Below, piece after piece: positions 45,355-55,247 of a stretch of DNA of 64,000 nucleotides. Positions within the stretch are counted from its first letter, which is position 1; every line of letters begins with the position of its first letter. The notes below the pieces were generated by a model. It saw only the letters and a list, made by a program, of their open reading frames with translations, was not told where the DNA came from and ran no database searches. Source of the stretch: Sphingobacterium spiritivorum (GTDB lineage Bacteria > Bacteroidota > Bacteroidia > Sphingobacteriales > Sphingobacteriaceae). The position numbers and the translations under genes are program-made. The stretch spans positions 3,596,001 to 3,660,000 of the forward strand of contig NZ_CP068083.1 of assembly GCF_016725325.1 (NCBI RefSeq). Direction: 5' to 3'.

Positions 45355-46353
45355 ATGTTCTTTTCCATTATCATTCCCTTATACAATCGTCCTCAAGAGA
45401 TTGACGAATTGCTCGACTCGCTGCTAAGGCAGCGTTATAAACATTTTGAAGTCATTATTGTAGAAGACGGTTCGCAGAAGGATGCGAAAGCTATTGTAGA
45501 ACGCTATCAGGATAAGCTGGATGTACATTATTACTTCAAACCTAATGAGGGGCAAGGGTTTGCCCGTAATTATGGTTTTGAACGGGCCAGGGGCGATTAT
45601 TTTATCATTTTTGATTCCGATGTTATTGTACCTTCCGATTATCTCCATGAGGTGATCATTGGTTTGCAAAGGGATCATTTCGATGCTTTTGGCGGACCCG
45701 ATGCCGCACATGAATCTTTTACCCCGGTTCAGAAAGCCATCAGTTATTCCATGACCAGTCCTTTTACAACCGGAGGTATACGCGGAAATAAAAAGCACAT
45801 CGGTCAGTTCAATCCGAGAAGCTTCAATATGGGCATCTCACGTGAAGTATGGGTGCGTACAGGTGGGTTTAAACTGGCCAGAAGATCAGAAGATATAGAA
45901 TTCAGTATCCGTATGATTGAACAGGGATTCAAGGTAGGACTGATTCCTGAAGCGTACGTCTATCATAAAAGAAGAACCAGCTTTTCGCAATTTTTCAAGC
46001 AGACAAATTTCTTTGGAAAGGGGAGGATAGATATCTACAAATTATTCCCCAAAGAATTAAAACCTGTACATGCTTTACCTGCATTATTCGTCGTTGGTTT
46101 AGTCGTTTTAGTGTTGCTGAATTTGCTGAATGTTGTGCTGGTAGGTAAATTAGGACTTATTCTATTCCTCACATCCATCGGCAATTGGGGATTGGGATTG
46201 TATACATTGCTTCTCTTTTTTCATGCCTTGTATACCACCAGAAGTCTGCAGGTTGCCTTTTTAAGTGTGATTGCCGCATTTACTCAATTGATTGCATATG
46301 GAAGCGGGTTTATTGACAGCTATATCCGGGAAGTCATACTGGTTCGTAAATAG
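45355..46353 (+). CDS. GT2 family glycosyltransferase with C-terminal membrane helices
   Basis: This 332-residue protein has the GT-A opening FSIIIPLYNRPQEIDELLDS, the Asp-x-Asp-type DSDVIV region, and later RRSEDIEFSIRMIEQG. The last ~80 residues hold two or three hydrophobic helices (ALFVVGLVVLVLLNLLNVVL, LILFLTSIGNWGLGLYTLLL). It starts 4 bases after the DPM1-type gene. Its acceptor and donor are not evident. Confidence 0.85.
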   Translation: MFFSIIIPLYNRPQEIDELLDSLLRQRYKHFEVIIVEDGSQKDAKAIVERYQDKLDVHYYFKPNEGQGFARNYGFERARGDYFIIFDSDVIVPSDYLHEVIIGLQRDHFDAFGGPDAAHESFTPVQKAISYSMTSPFTTGGIRGNKKHIGQFNPRSFNMGISREVWVRTGGFKLARRSEDIEFSIRMIEQGFKVGLIPEAYVYHKRRTSFSQFFKQTNFFGKGRIDIYKLFPKELKPVHALPALFVVGLVVLVLLNLLNVVLVGKLGLILFLTSIGNWGLGLYTLLLFFHALYTTRSLQVAFLSVIAAFTQLIAYGSGFIDSYIREVILVRK

Positions 46354-46370
46354 AAAGTTGGGATTCCGTT

Positions 46371-46697
46371 TTGAATTCTTCTTTAAGGTTATTAACTTGG
46401 TTTGTTCATTTAAAACAGTACATTTTGCTGCCTTTTACACAAAATAGTTTAGATAAGATAGAAGCATTGTTTAAAGAGTTTGGATTTAAACTGCGTTATG
46501 AAAAAGGTAATTTTCGTACCGGAGCCTGTGTGCTTCAGCATTCGAAAGTTATTGTGGTCAACAAATTTTCAAATCTGGAGGTCAAAATTCAGTCTCTGAT
46601 CCAGATTCTTCATGAAATTCCGGCAGATGAGGCTGTATTAGATGAGAAGCAACGGACGCTTTATCAGGCAATCAGGCAAACAAAATTATCGATTTGA
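46371..46697 (+). CDS. conserved hypothetical protein
   Basis: This 108-residue protein has a TTG start at 46371, 17 bases after the previous stop; no ATG is available in frame. It contains FGFKLRYEKGNFRTGACVL and VIVVNKFSNLEVKIQSLIQIL. It ends by sharing bases with the TTG start of the MBL-fold gene (stop TGA overlaps TTGA), so the two are translationally coupled. The pairing with this metallo-hydrolase recalls a conserved Bacteroidota pair of unknown role. Confidence 0.7.
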   Translation: MNSSLRLLTWFVHLKQYILLPFTQNSLDKIEALFKEFGFKLRYEKGNFRTGACVLQHSKVIVVNKFSNLEVKIQSLIQILHEIPADEAVLDEKQRTLYQAIRQTKLSI

Positions 46698-47458
46698 AAA
46701 TTACTTTTTTAGGAACCGGAACTTCGCAGGGTGTCCCTGTTATTGCGTGCCATTGTGAGGTGTGTCAGTCTGCTGATTCTCACAATAAACGGTTGCGCTC
46801 CTCGGTGATGATCGAATTTGAGGGAAATAATATTGTAATCGATACCGGACCTGATTTCAGATATCAGATGCTGAGAGAAGAGGTTAATCATCTCGATGCT
46901 ATTTTGATGACACACTCTCATAAAGATCATATTGCAGGTCTGGATGATGTGAGAGCATTTAATTATCAACAGAAACAGTCTATTCCCATATACGGTACTC
47001 AGGCGCTGCACGAAGCCCTGAAACGTGAATTCTACTATGCTTTCTCCGATATCAAATATCCCGGAGTTCCGCAATTAGAGCTTCGGGAAATTGACGGCAG
47101 CCAATCCTTTCATTTGTATGGTAAAGAAATTATTCCGATAGAAGTCATGCACTTCAAAATGCCTGTGCTGGGATATCGTATAGATAATTTTGCCTACATT
47201 ACGGATGCAAAAACAGTGTCAGATGAATCCGTTGAAAAATTGAAAGGGGTCGATTATTTAGTGATCAATGCCCTGCAAAAAGAACCTCATATCTCTCATT
47301 TTACATTGGAAGAAGCCATTGGATTTGCGAATAAAGTAAATGCAAAACAAACCTATCTGACACATATCAGTCATCGTCTGGGACTACATGAAGAGGTTTC
47401 CAAAGAACTCCCTGATCATATTCAATTGGCCTACGACGGGCTTTCTATTAAGCTTTAA
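46694..47458 (+). CDS. MBL-fold metallo-hydrolase (PhnP-like)
   Basis: This 254-residue enzyme of the metallo-beta-lactamase fold has the start FLGTGTSQGVPVIACHCEVC, the zinc motif THSHKDHIAGLDD (HxHxDH), a downstream HISHRL and DAK-containing region. The Cys pair CHCEVC is typical of the PhnP-like subgroup of phosphodiesterases. The start is TTG at 46694, overlapping the previous stop by 4 bases. Its substrate is a small phosphodiester by analogy, not shown here. Confidence 0.9.
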   Translation: MKITFLGTGTSQGVPVIACHCEVCQSADSHNKRLRSSVMIEFEGNNIVIDTGPDFRYQMLREEVNHLDAILMTHSHKDHIAGLDDVRAFNYQQKQSIPIYGTQALHEALKREFYYAFSDIKYPGVPQLELREIDGSQSFHLYGKEIIPIEVMHFKMPVLGYRIDNFAYITDAKTVSDESVEKLKGVDYLVINALQKEPHISHFTLEEAIGFANKVNAKQTYLTHISHRLGLHEEVSKELPDHIQLAYDGLSIKL

Positions 47459-47558
47459 CAGGATTTTTTTAACATCATATTCAAACCTTTTTGACATCGT
47501 AGCGTTTTAATATTACAAACGTCTATTTATGTAAATTTTAAAATTAAAGGAGAATATT

Positions 47559-47711
47559 ATGGGTAACATTTTGTATTTAATCGCGGTCATTTTAGTTATT
47601 ATCTGGGCGATTAGCTTTATAGGAGGATATTATACAGGTGGTATTATTCACGCATTACTGGTGATAGCTATCATTGTTATTTTATTGAGAATAATTAGAG
47701 GAAATGCTTAA
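47559..47711 (+). CDS. lmo0937-family small membrane protein
   Basis: This 50-residue protein has a strong ribosome-binding site (AAAGGAGA) 7 bases before ATG 47559. It reads MGNILYLIAVILVIIWAISF, then GGYYTGG and a second hydrophobic run, ending LLRIIRGNA: two membrane helices with a Gly-Tyr-rich turn. It matches the lmo0937/DUF5670 group of small membrane proteins, often stress-induced. It converges with ispD and overlaps its stop by 4 bases. Confidence 0.75.
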   Translation: MGNILYLIAVILVIIWAISFIGGYYTGGIIHALLVIAIIVILLRIIRGNA

Positions 47712-48415
47712 CCCCTTAGATTATTAAGATACAATCTGGCGATCTGGATGTCCTCAGGATAGGTAATCTTCAAATTTGAATGGTGTCCTTCCAGTAAGGT
47801 AACCGGATGGCCTGATTGTTCTACCACAGAAGCGTCATCAGTAAATAAAGCATTTTCCTTTTGCTGGTACGCCTTGAAAAGTAGCTCCGCATTAAACGTC
47901 TGAGGCGTTTGAACCATCCACACCTGATCACGGTCATAAGCTGAATTGATCAGTTTTCCATCTTTTTCTTTTTCCAGACGTATAGAATTTGTACTTTTTA
48001 CAGCTACAACTACTGCCTGTTTAAGTGCAGCCAGTTCATAAGCGTGATCGATGATATCCGGATGGATCAGCGGACGTGCCGCATCATGTACGGCAATAAG
48101 ATGTTCGGAAGGTTGCGTCGTACGGGTACAGATATAAGTAAGGCCATTACGAACACTCTGGAAACGTGTGCTCCCTCCGTATACAATATCATGAGGAATG
48201 TCAAAATGGTAGTCCCGACACAGATCTTTCCATAAGCTCTCCATATCAGGATGGATGACAAGCACAATATGTGGCTTGCTTTTACAAGTATAAAAAGCCT
48301 GAATAGTATGCATAAGCACAGGCTTATCCTCCAGAATCAGGTACTGCTTTGGCAAAAGCTGATTCATTCTGCTACCTGTACCTCCTGCCACTATTATAAC
48401 ATATTGCTGAGCCAT
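47708..48415 (-). CDS. ispD: 2-C-methyl-D-erythritol 4-phosphate cytidylyltransferase
   Basis: This 235-residue enzyme makes CDP-methylerythritol in the MEP isoprenoid pathway. It has the nucleotide-binding VIIVAGGTGSRMNQLLPKQYL, VHDAARPLIHPDII, DDASVVEQSGHPVTLLEG and a typical end NLKITYPEDIQIARLYL. Its 3' end overlaps the lmo0937 gene by 4 bases on the opposite strand. Upstream on the minus strand lies queA, with a terminator between them, so ispD has its own promoter. Confidence 0.95.
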   Translation of the reverse strand: MAQQYVIIVAGGTGSRMNQLLPKQYLILEDKPVLMHTIQAFYTCKSKPHIVLVIHPDMESLWKDLCRDYHFDIPHDIVYGGSTRFQSVRNGLTYICTRTTQPSEHLIAVHDAARPLIHPDIIDHAYELAALKQAVVVAVKSTNSIRLEKEKDGKLINSAYDRDQVWMVQTPQTFNAELLFKAYQQKENALFTDDASVVEQSGHPVTLLEGHHSNLKITYPEDIQIARLYLNNLRG

Positions 48416-48440
48416 GTTTCTATACTTTGTTCTACAAAAA

Positions 48441-48474
48441 TAAAAAACGCGAACAACAGTTTGATATTGTTCGC
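48441..48474 (-). terminator. intrinsic terminator of queA
   Basis: An 8-bp stem (GCGAACAA/TTGTTCGC, 48449-48474) with a 10-base loop is followed on the minus strand by GTTTTTTA. It lies 28 bases after the queA stop and before ispD. Confidence 0.85.
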
Positions 48475-48501
48475 GCTTCAGAATAAGATTATTTTATGCG
48501 A

Positions 48502-49551
48502 TTAGATAATCAGCATCGCATCTCCGTAACTGTAGAATCTGTATTTTTCTTTTACAGCTACTTCATAAGCATTCATTACATTTTCATAACCCGCAAATGC
48601 AGCTATCATTACCAATAATGTAGACTCCGGAGTATGGAAATTTGTGATCATAGAATTCGCAATGCTGAAATCGTATGGAGGATAGATAAATTTACTGGTC
48701 CAGTCAGAAGCAGCTTTCAGGTGTCTGTCCGCTGATACGGAAGACTCGATCGCACGCATAGAAGTAGTACCTACGGCACATACACGTCTTTTGTTATCAA
48801 TTCCTTTATTTACGATACGTGCAGCTTCTTCCGTAATAATAAACTGCTCTGAATCCATTTTGTGTTTAGTCAGATCCTCCACTTCTACAGTACGGAAAGT
48901 ACCAAGACCTACGTGTAATGTTACTTCTGCAAAATCAACACCTTTCAATTCAAGACGTTTCATCAGTTCTCTGGAAAAGTGCAGACCCGCAGTTGGAGCA
49001 GCTACAGCACCTTCATTCTTTGCATAGATGGTCTGGTATCTGTATTTGTCTTCAGGTGTAGCTTTACGTTTGATGTATTTCGGAAGAGGAGTTTCTCCTA
49101 AAATCTCAATATTACGTCTGAATTCTTCATCTGTACCGTCAAACAGGAATCGGATAGTACGACCTCTGGATGTCGTATTATCTACGACCTCAGCAACCAA
49201 CAAATCATCATCACCAAAGTACAATTTGTTACCCACACGGATCTTACGAGCCGGATCTACCAGTACATCCCATAAGCGCAACTCCTTATTAAGCTCGCGA
49301 AGTAAGAATACCTCTATAGTAGCCCCTGTTTTCTCTTTGTTACCATACATACGAGCAGGGAATACTTTTGTATTGTTTAAGATCATGACATCTTTGTCAT
49401 CAAAATAATCTAAAACATCTTTAAAAATTTTGTGCTCTATTTTTCCGCTATCACGGTGAAGTACCATCAGGCGTGCCTCGTCACGTTGTTCCGAAGGCTC
49501 AGATGCTAACAAAGATTCTGGAAGATTGAACTTAAATTGAGATAATTTCAT
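48502..49551 (-). CDS. queA: S-adenosylmethionine:tRNA ribosyltransferase-isomerase
   Basis: This 349-residue enzyme adds the cyclopentane precursor of queuosine to tRNA. It has the start [55 protein letters not shown], and end [24 protein letters not shown]. Length matches. It is on the minus strand and ends in a hairpin terminator; the 182-base gap upstream is shared with a divergent ABC permease gene. No partner queuosine gene is in the window. Confidence 0.96.
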   Translation of the reverse strand: MKLSQFKFNLPESLLASEPSEQRDEARLMVLHRDSGKIEHKIFKDVLDYFDDKDVMILNNTKVFPARMYGNKEKTGATIEVFLLRELNKELRLWDVLVDPARKIRVGNKLYFGDDDLLVAEVVDNTTSRGRTIRFLFDGTDEEFRRNIEILGETPLPKYIKRKATPEDKYRYQTIYAKNEGAVAAPTAGLHFSRELMKRLELKGVDFAEVTLHVGLGTFRTVEVEDLTKHKMDSEQFIITEEAARIVNKGIDNKRRVCAVGTTSMRAIESSVSADRHLKAASDWTSKFIYPPYDFSIANSMITNFHTPESTLLVMIAAFAGYENVMNAYEVAVKEKYRFYSYGDAMLII

Positions 49552-49733
49552 TTTTTATTGTTGAAATTTTAATAAATAACGATTTGCCATCAAATCCGCT
49601 CCGTTTAAAGAAGGATTTAAAAAAGCATACAAAGTTAAGCATTTCTGAACTAAAAATATTATATTTCAACATTATTATTCCCCTTTACAGGAATTATTCG
49701 TTTATATTTACGGAATAGATTTTAACGCCATAC

Positions 49734-50981
49734 ATGATAACCGTTTTCAGACTTCTTAAAGAAAGTTTTGGTTTTGCAATTTCCGCTCTTAAAGATAATA
49801 AGACGCGGACATTTTTATCCCTTCTGGGGGTAACTATAGGTATTATGACGATTATAGGTGTTTTTTCAGCCGTAGATACTCTTCGCAATAATCTTGAAGA
49901 ATCCGTTCGGAAAATAGGAAGCAGCACATTATATGTTGACAAATGGCCATGGGACGGAGGTCCTGATTTTCCCTGGTGGAAATATATCAATCGCCCGGAG
50001 CCGAAATATAATGATTATCTGGCGCTCAAGAGCAGAATGACTACCGCAGAACATATTGCTTATGTTTTTAATATCGGTAACAGCGTAGCTAAATTCAAAA
50101 GTAACAGTGCAACTAATATTACGGTAAATGCTGCAACACATGAATATTATCAGACACAGAGTGCTGAAATAATTGAAGGACGCTATTTTACAGAAACAGA
50201 ATCTAATGTGGGTTCGATGGTCGTGGTGCTTGGTGCAACCATTGCCGAAGGATTGTTTCCTTCCGGAAATGCGTTGGGACAGAAGATCTCTCTGTTAGGA
50301 CGTAAGTTGACTGTGGTAGGTGTTTTGAAAAAGGAAGGAAGCGGAATGCTGATCAATACTTCCTCTGACGATATTGCATTTATACCTTTCAGTCTGGGAC
50401 GTAATCTGGCCAATTATGAGCAGTATAATCCCAGTATTGTCATTACAGTCAAGCCAACCTACACACTGGACGAAGGAGAAAGCGAGTTGAAAGGACTGAT
50501 GCGCTCTATTCGTCGTATTGCTCCTCAACGCGAAGACGATTTTTCACTTAATAAAACAACCCTGATCACGGCTCAACTGGATCAGATGTTTACCGTAATC
50601 AATCTGGCTGGATTTTGTATCGGTATATTTTCAATCCTTGTAGGAGGTTTTGGTATTGCCAATATCATGTTTGTAAGTGTCAAAGAGCGCACCAACCTGA
50701 TTGGAATCCAAAAAGCGCTCGGAGCAAAAAAATATTTTATCCTTACACAGTTCCTTTTCGAATCCATTTTACTCTGTCTTATTGGTGGAGCTGTGGGGCT
50801 TGTCATGGTTTATGGAATTGCATTTGTGGTTAAATTAGCAACAGGTTTTGCTGTGCTGGTGAGTCTCAAGATGGTTATTATTACCTGTTTTCTTTCCACA
50901 TTTATCGGATTGATATCAGGTATGATTCCAGCGTTTATGGCGGCCAATATGGATCCAGTGGAGGCAATCCGAAGTAAATAA
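49734..50981 (+). CDS. ABC transporter permease of the MacB/FtsX type
   Basis: This 415-residue permease has an N-terminal membrane helix (TFLSLLGVTIGIMTIIGVFS), a ~230-residue periplasmic MacB-type domain, then FtsX-type helices with GGFGIANIMFVSVKERTNLIGIQKALGAKK, the fingerprint of MacB-like export and efflux permeases. No ATPase gene is adjacent, so its partner is encoded elsewhere. It faces queA divergently. Confidence 0.88.
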   Translation: MITVFRLLKESFGFAISALKDNKTRTFLSLLGVTIGIMTIIGVFSAVDTLRNNLEESVRKIGSSTLYVDKWPWDGGPDFPWWKYINRPEPKYNDYLALKSRMTTAEHIAYVFNIGNSVAKFKSNSATNITVNAATHEYYQTQSAEIIEGRYFTETESNVGSMVVVLGATIAEGLFPSGNALGQKISLLGRKLTVVGVLKKEGSGMLINTSSDDIAFIPFSLGRNLANYEQYNPSIVITVKPTYTLDEGESELKGLMRSIRRIAPQREDDFSLNKTTLITAQLDQMFTVINLAGFCIGIFSILVGGFGIANIMFVSVKERTNLIGIQKALGAKKYFILTQFLFESILLCLIGGAVGLVMVYGIAFVVKLATGFAVLVSLKMVIITCFLSTFIGLISGMIPAFMAANMDPVEAIRSK

Positions 50982-51032
50982 TAAATAATTTCCGGATTCA
51001 TTTTTAATTGGATAAAATCTTATTTTTAGGAC

Positions 51033-51674
51033 GTGGAAACATCCTATAAAAATCTGACGATCCAGTTGTTTTGGCTATTCATATTTGGTTATAGCTGCTA
51101 TCTGATGGCAGAAATTACCTGGAGATATCGTTTTTTTGAACTTGATGCTGCTTTTTTGCAAATCAAACAAACCGAAATTCAGCATGTTTCCTGGTATAAG
51201 TATATCTTTTATACGCATGTATGTTCTGCTATTTTGGCCCTTCCTGCAGGTTTCACACAATTCAATTCCCGTTTTTTATTACGTTACCCGAGGATTCACA
51301 GGATTGTGGGGTACCTGTATGTTAGTATTATTTTACTTCTGGCGGCTCCTTCCGGAATATTAATCGGTTTGCATGCGAACGGAGGGATTACTGCACAGGT
51401 GGCATTTGTTTTGTTAGGACTGTTATGGTTTTACTTTACCTTAATGGCTGTACTGACTATTAGAAAGGGGAATGTCCGCAGTCATCAGAAATTTATGTAC
51501 AGGAGTTTTGCGCTTACCTGTTCAGCATTGACATTGCGGTACTGGAAAGTAGTGATTGTGTATTTTTTTCAACCCAATCCCATGGATGTCTATCAGATTA
51601 TCGCCTGGTTGGGCTGGGTGCCAAACTTGTTGATAATGGAGTGGTTTATTTACAGAAAATTTAACAAATTATGA
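51033..51674 (+). CDS. DUF2306-family membrane protein
   Basis: This 213-residue protein has six predicted membrane helices (QLFWLFIFGYSCYLM, CSAILALPAGF, IVGYLYVSIILLLAAPSGIL, VAFVLLGLLWFYFTLMAVL and others) and the DUF2306 segment RKGNVRSHQKFMYRSFALT. The start is GTG at 51033. It follows the ABC permease by 51 bases and may be co-transcribed. Function unknown. Confidence 0.82.
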   Translation: METSYKNLTIQLFWLFIFGYSCYLMAEITWRYRFFELDAAFLQIKQTEIQHVSWYKYIFYTHVCSAILALPAGFTQFNSRFLLRYPRIHRIVGYLYVSIILLLAAPSGILIGLHANGGITAQVAFVLLGLLWFYFTLMAVLTIRKGNVRSHQKFMYRSFALTCSALTLRYWKVVIVYFFQPNPMDVYQIIAWLGWVPNLLIMEWFIYRKFNKL

Positions 51675-51727
51675 AATATCAGGTAGCACACATTGCCTGA
51701 ATAAAAATGAATTCAATCTATATAATT

Positions 51728-52648
51728 ATGAAAAGAATAATGTTGATCGCTTGTGTAGGATTGCTGGTCATGGCATCCTGTAAGGACAAGAAAAAGAACC
51801 AGAATGATACTTCTTCATCATTAAGTAAAGATAGTGTGAAGATGGCAGAAGAAATACACAAAGAATTGTATGGCAATTGGGTTGGAGATTTTGTGATCGA
51901 TGATGATGTATTTGCACAGATAGCCGGGGATGAAGAGTTATTGCGATCATTGGATAATCTGCCTAAAATTAACCTGACTATTAAGCGTATCACAGCGGAT
52001 ACTGTACTCGGACAGAATATAGTAAGAGGTAATATGCGTCCGGTAATAGGGAAAATAGAAGATAATGGAGGAAATATTTCTTTTATACTGGATGAGCCTG
52101 GAGATAACAAATCTGACGGAAGATTTGAATTTAAAGTAAAAGGGGATACCCTGATCGGAAGCTGGAAAGCATTTGATAATTCGGTGAAAGTAAAAAAGAG
52201 AAACTTTAAGTTGCTCAAAAAGCAATTTGCATACAACCCTAATCTGATGCTTCCTGACGAGATGGAGTTGGTGGATTGGCGTAATTCAAAACAAGAGAAG
52301 ATTACGGAATTAGACGGAGATACCACCTATTCCTATGTGACTACTTTATATAGAGCAGCTTCACCAGTCGTATATAAGATCAATGCCTCCAAAGAAAAGC
52401 TAACGGAAGCTAAATTGAAAAATCTCAAAAAATTAGATCTGGAAATTATCCGCAATACGATATTTGCCAGACATGGGTATGCATTTACAAAAGTAGGTGT
52501 ACGTCAGTTTTTTGACCCTGTAGAATGGTATGTTCCTGTTTCGAATGATGTCTCTTCTCAACTGTCATCTTTGGAAAAGGATAATATCCAGATGTTGAAA
52601 AAGTTTGAAAAATATGCAGAAGATAACTACGATAGCTTCGGTCGGTAA
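51728..52648 (+). CDS. YARHG-domain lipoprotein
   Basis: This 306-residue lipoprotein uses the ATG at 51728; the frame opens at 51707 but only the later start gives the normal leader MKRIMLIACVGLLVMASC (Cys18 lipidated). The C-terminal ~80 residues are a YARHG domain: LEIIRNTIFARHGYAFTK, then VRQFFDPVEWYVPV. The middle is beta-rich. YARHG proteins are extracytoplasmic and often bind peptidoglycan-like or cell-surface partners. A terminator follows. Confidence 0.9.
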   Translation: MKRIMLIACVGLLVMASCKDKKKNQNDTSSSLSKDSVKMAEEIHKELYGNWVGDFVIDDDVFAQIAGDEELLRSLDNLPKINLTIKRITADTVLGQNIVRGNMRPVIGKIEDNGGNISFILDEPGDNKSDGRFEFKVKGDTLIGSWKAFDNSVKVKKRNFKLLKKQFAYNPNLMLPDEMELVDWRNSKQEKITELDGDTTYSYVTTLYRAASPVVYKINASKEKLTEAKLKNLKKLDLEIIRNTIFARHGYAFTKVGVRQFFDPVEWYVPVSNDVSSQLSSLEKDNIQMLKKFEKYAEDNYDSFGR

Positions 52649-52694
52649 AGACTGAAGCAATTATGCAGAGTTAAATTATTTTATTGTTAATGTA

Positions 52695-52741
52695 GCTGTT
52701 ATTAAGGAAATTACTCGTATCTTAATAACAGCATTTTTTTT
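52695..52741 (+). terminator. intrinsic terminator between lipoprotein and glycogen operon
   Basis: A perfect 12-bp stem (GCTGTTATTAAG/CTTAATAACAGC) with a 14-base loop is followed by A and eight T residues. The downstream GH31 gene starts 33 bases later, so its promoter overlaps this region. Confidence 0.92.
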
Positions 52742-52773
52742 ACAGCAATTTTTAATAATAGTTTGTCATATAC

Positions 52774-55230
52774 ATGGAAGAAGATCAAATACCACAAGAA
52801 CTGGAGGTAAGTCCCGCCACAGAAACATCGCTGGACGAAAATGTTCATCATGTTAATAATCCGGTATTGGATTTACCGCATATTGAAAAAAAATATCTGG
52901 GAGCAGCTACATCTTATGTGAAGCAGAAAGACGGATACGTCTTTACAGATGGTAGTGCAAAAGTGGAGATAAAAGTTGTCAGTGATGAGATCATTCGTGT
53001 CAGACTGGCACCAAAAGGATCTTTTCTGGAAGACTTTTCATACGCAATCTCAGATATCAATCAGCACTCAGCGCTTTTCGATATTGAAGAAGATGAAAAT
53101 TTTTACTGCGTCAAGACAAATATGGTCCGTTGTAAGATTCAGAAGAAAGACTTTTTGATTTCTTTTGAAGATCACAACAGTAAAATCGTTAATGCGGATT
53201 ATTCTTCCATGCACTGGGAAGAGAATGCAGATTTTGGAGGGTACTATGTCTACTGTACCAAACATGCCTTTGATCAGGAGGTATTTTTCGGAGCAGGAGA
53301 TAAGGCTACAAACCTTAATCTGCGTGGCAGACGGATACAAAACTGGAATTCGGACACGTACTCTTATGCTTTTAATCAGGATCCTTTATATAAAACGATT
53401 CCGTTTTATATCGGTGTGAATGATGGGGATGCATATGGTATTTTCTTCGACAATACATTCAAGACATATTTTGATTTTGCAGCCGAACATCAGGAAAGAA
53501 CCAGTTTCTGGTCTGAGGGTGGTGAACTGCAGTATTATTATATCCATGGTCCTCATATGATGGATGTCGTAAAGCGGTATCATAGTATTACCGGTACACA
53601 TTATATGCCACCACTTTGGGCAATAGGCTATCACCAGTGCAGATGGAGCTATTATCCTGAAAATATGGTGAGAGAAGTTGCAAAGCAATTCAGACAACGA
53701 AATATTCCGTGTGATGCAATCTATCTTGATATAGATTATATGGATGGTTACCGTTGTTTTACCTGGAATAAACATTACTTTCCAAATCCGAAGAAAATGA
53801 TTTCAGATCTGGCTTCTAATGGTTTTAAGACTGTTGTGATGATTGATCCGGGTATCAAGGTGGATGATAGCTATTGGGTATTTAAAGAGGGACAAGAGAA
53901 AAAATACTTCTGCCGCAGAGGGGATGACTATTTTATGGAAGGTTTTGTATGGCCGGGACGTTGTCAGTTTCCTGATTTTACAAATCCAAGTGTACGCGAG
54001 TGGTGGGGAGGACTTTATAAAGGTCTGGTAGAGGACGGAGTGGCCGGATTCTGGAACGATATGAATGAGCCTGCAGTATTCGGAAGAGGTACATTCCCGG
54101 ATGATGTACGTCATTATTATGAGGGACATCGCGGATCACATCGTAAAGCTCATAATATCTATGGAATGCAAATGGTTCGTGCAACATATGACGGACTCAA
54201 AAAACTTTATCAGAACAAACGCCCGTTCACGATTACACGTGCGGCGTACTCAGGTACACAGCGGTATTCATCTGTATGGACCGGAGATAATATCGCAACC
54301 TGGGAACATCTTAAGATAGGAACACTGCAATTGCAGCGTCTGTCCGTATCGGGACTTTCTTTTTGCGGAACAGATATCGGTGGATTTACAGGAGAGCCTG
54401 ATGGCGAACTGTATACCCGCTGGATGCAGTTTGGTGTGTTCTCTCCTTTTATGAGGGTACACTCTGCCGGTGATACGCGCGACCGTGAGCCTTGGAGTTT
54501 CGGTGAAGACTGGGAAAAGATCAATAAGAAATTTATTGAATTAAGATATAAGTTATTGCCTTATATATATTCCGTGTTTTGGGAACAGCATAAGTATGGT
54601 CTTCCAATACTGAGACCGGTATCGATGCTGGAACAGCATATTCCTAAAAATCTGCAACGTCAGGAGGAATTTGCTTTTGGGGATAAGATTCTGGTTTCTC
54701 CGGTTCTCCATCCCGGTCAGAAAGAAAAAATCGTCTATCTGCCGGAAGGAAACTGGTACTATTATTTTGATAACACTGGATTTGCAGGAGGACAGGAGTA
54801 TAATATTGATACTCCGCTTGATGAAATGCCCGTATTTATCAAAGCAGGAAGTGTGATCCCCGAATATCCTGTGATGCAGTATACAGGAGAGAAAAAACTC
54901 GAACACCTTCAACTGAATGTCTATTATACAGCAGGAGAAGAAGATTCTTATATCTATGCGGATCATGGTGATACTTTCGCTTATGAGCAGAATATTTATT
55001 CTGAAAAGCATTTTATAGTTGACGGCACACAATCTTTGCTGACCATTACACAACATGTAGAAGGATTACACTCTGAACGGTTCGATGATTTTCACATCTA
55101 TTTAATAGGATTACCTCAGGAGCCCGTATCAGTTATTCAGGATGGACTGGAGATCAAAATACAAAGGGACAGTGAAAACCGTCTTTTTGTAATAGTTGAA
55201 AAAGAATTTAGAAAATTGATTATTCAATAA
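52774..55230 (+). CDS. GH31 alpha-glucosidase-like enzyme
   Basis: This 818-residue intracellular enzyme (no signal peptide) has an N-terminal beta-sandwich, the GH31 (beta/alpha)8 core with DAIYLDIDYMDGYRCFTW, the nucleophile region FWNDMNEPAVFG (Asp in WNDMNEP), and GTDIGGFTGEP, plus a C-terminal beta domain. It opens the glycogen operon (18 bases before glgB), which suggests that it hydrolyses alpha-1,4 or 1,6 glucosidic bonds during glycogen or maltodextrin turnover rather than extracellular starch degradation. Confidence 0.93.
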   Translation: MEEDQIPQELEVSPATETSLDENVHHVNNPVLDLPHIEKKYLGAATSYVKQKDGYVFTDGSAKVEIKVVSDEIIRVRLAPKGSFLEDFSYAISDINQHSALFDIEEDENFYCVKTNMVRCKIQKKDFLISFEDHNSKIVNADYSSMHWEENADFGGYYVYCTKHAFDQEVFFGAGDKATNLNLRGRRIQNWNSDTYSYAFNQDPLYKTIPFYIGVNDGDAYGIFFDNTFKTYFDFAAEHQERTSFWSEGGELQYYYIHGPHMMDVVKRYHSITGTHYMPPLWAIGYHQCRWSYYPENMVREVAKQFRQRNIPCDAIYLDIDYMDGYRCFTWNKHYFPNPKKMISDLASNGFKTVVMIDPGIKVDDSYWVFKEGQEKKYFCRRGDDYFMEGFVWPGRCQFPDFTNPSVREWWGGLYKGLVEDGVAGFWNDMNEPAVFGRGTFPDDVRHYYEGHRGSHRKAHNIYGMQMVRATYDGLKKLYQNKRPFTITRAAYSGTQRYSSVWTGDNIATWEHLKIGTLQLQRLSVSGLSFCGTDIGGFTGEPDGELYTRWMQFGVFSPFMRVHSAGDTRDREPWSFGEDWEKINKKFIELRYKLLPYIYSVFWEQHKYGLPILRPVSMLEQHIPKNLQRQEEFAFGDKILVSPVLHPGQKEKIVYLPEGNWYYYFDNTGFAGGQEYNIDTPLDEMPVFIKAGSVIPEYPVMQYTGEKKLEHLQLNVYYTAGEEDSYIYADHGDTFAYEQNIYSEKHFIVDGTQSLLTITQHVEGLHSERFDDFHIYLIGLPQEPVSVIQDGLEIKIQRDSENRLFVIVEKEFRKLIIQ

Positions 55231-55247
55231 TGTAATCCAAACTGATT

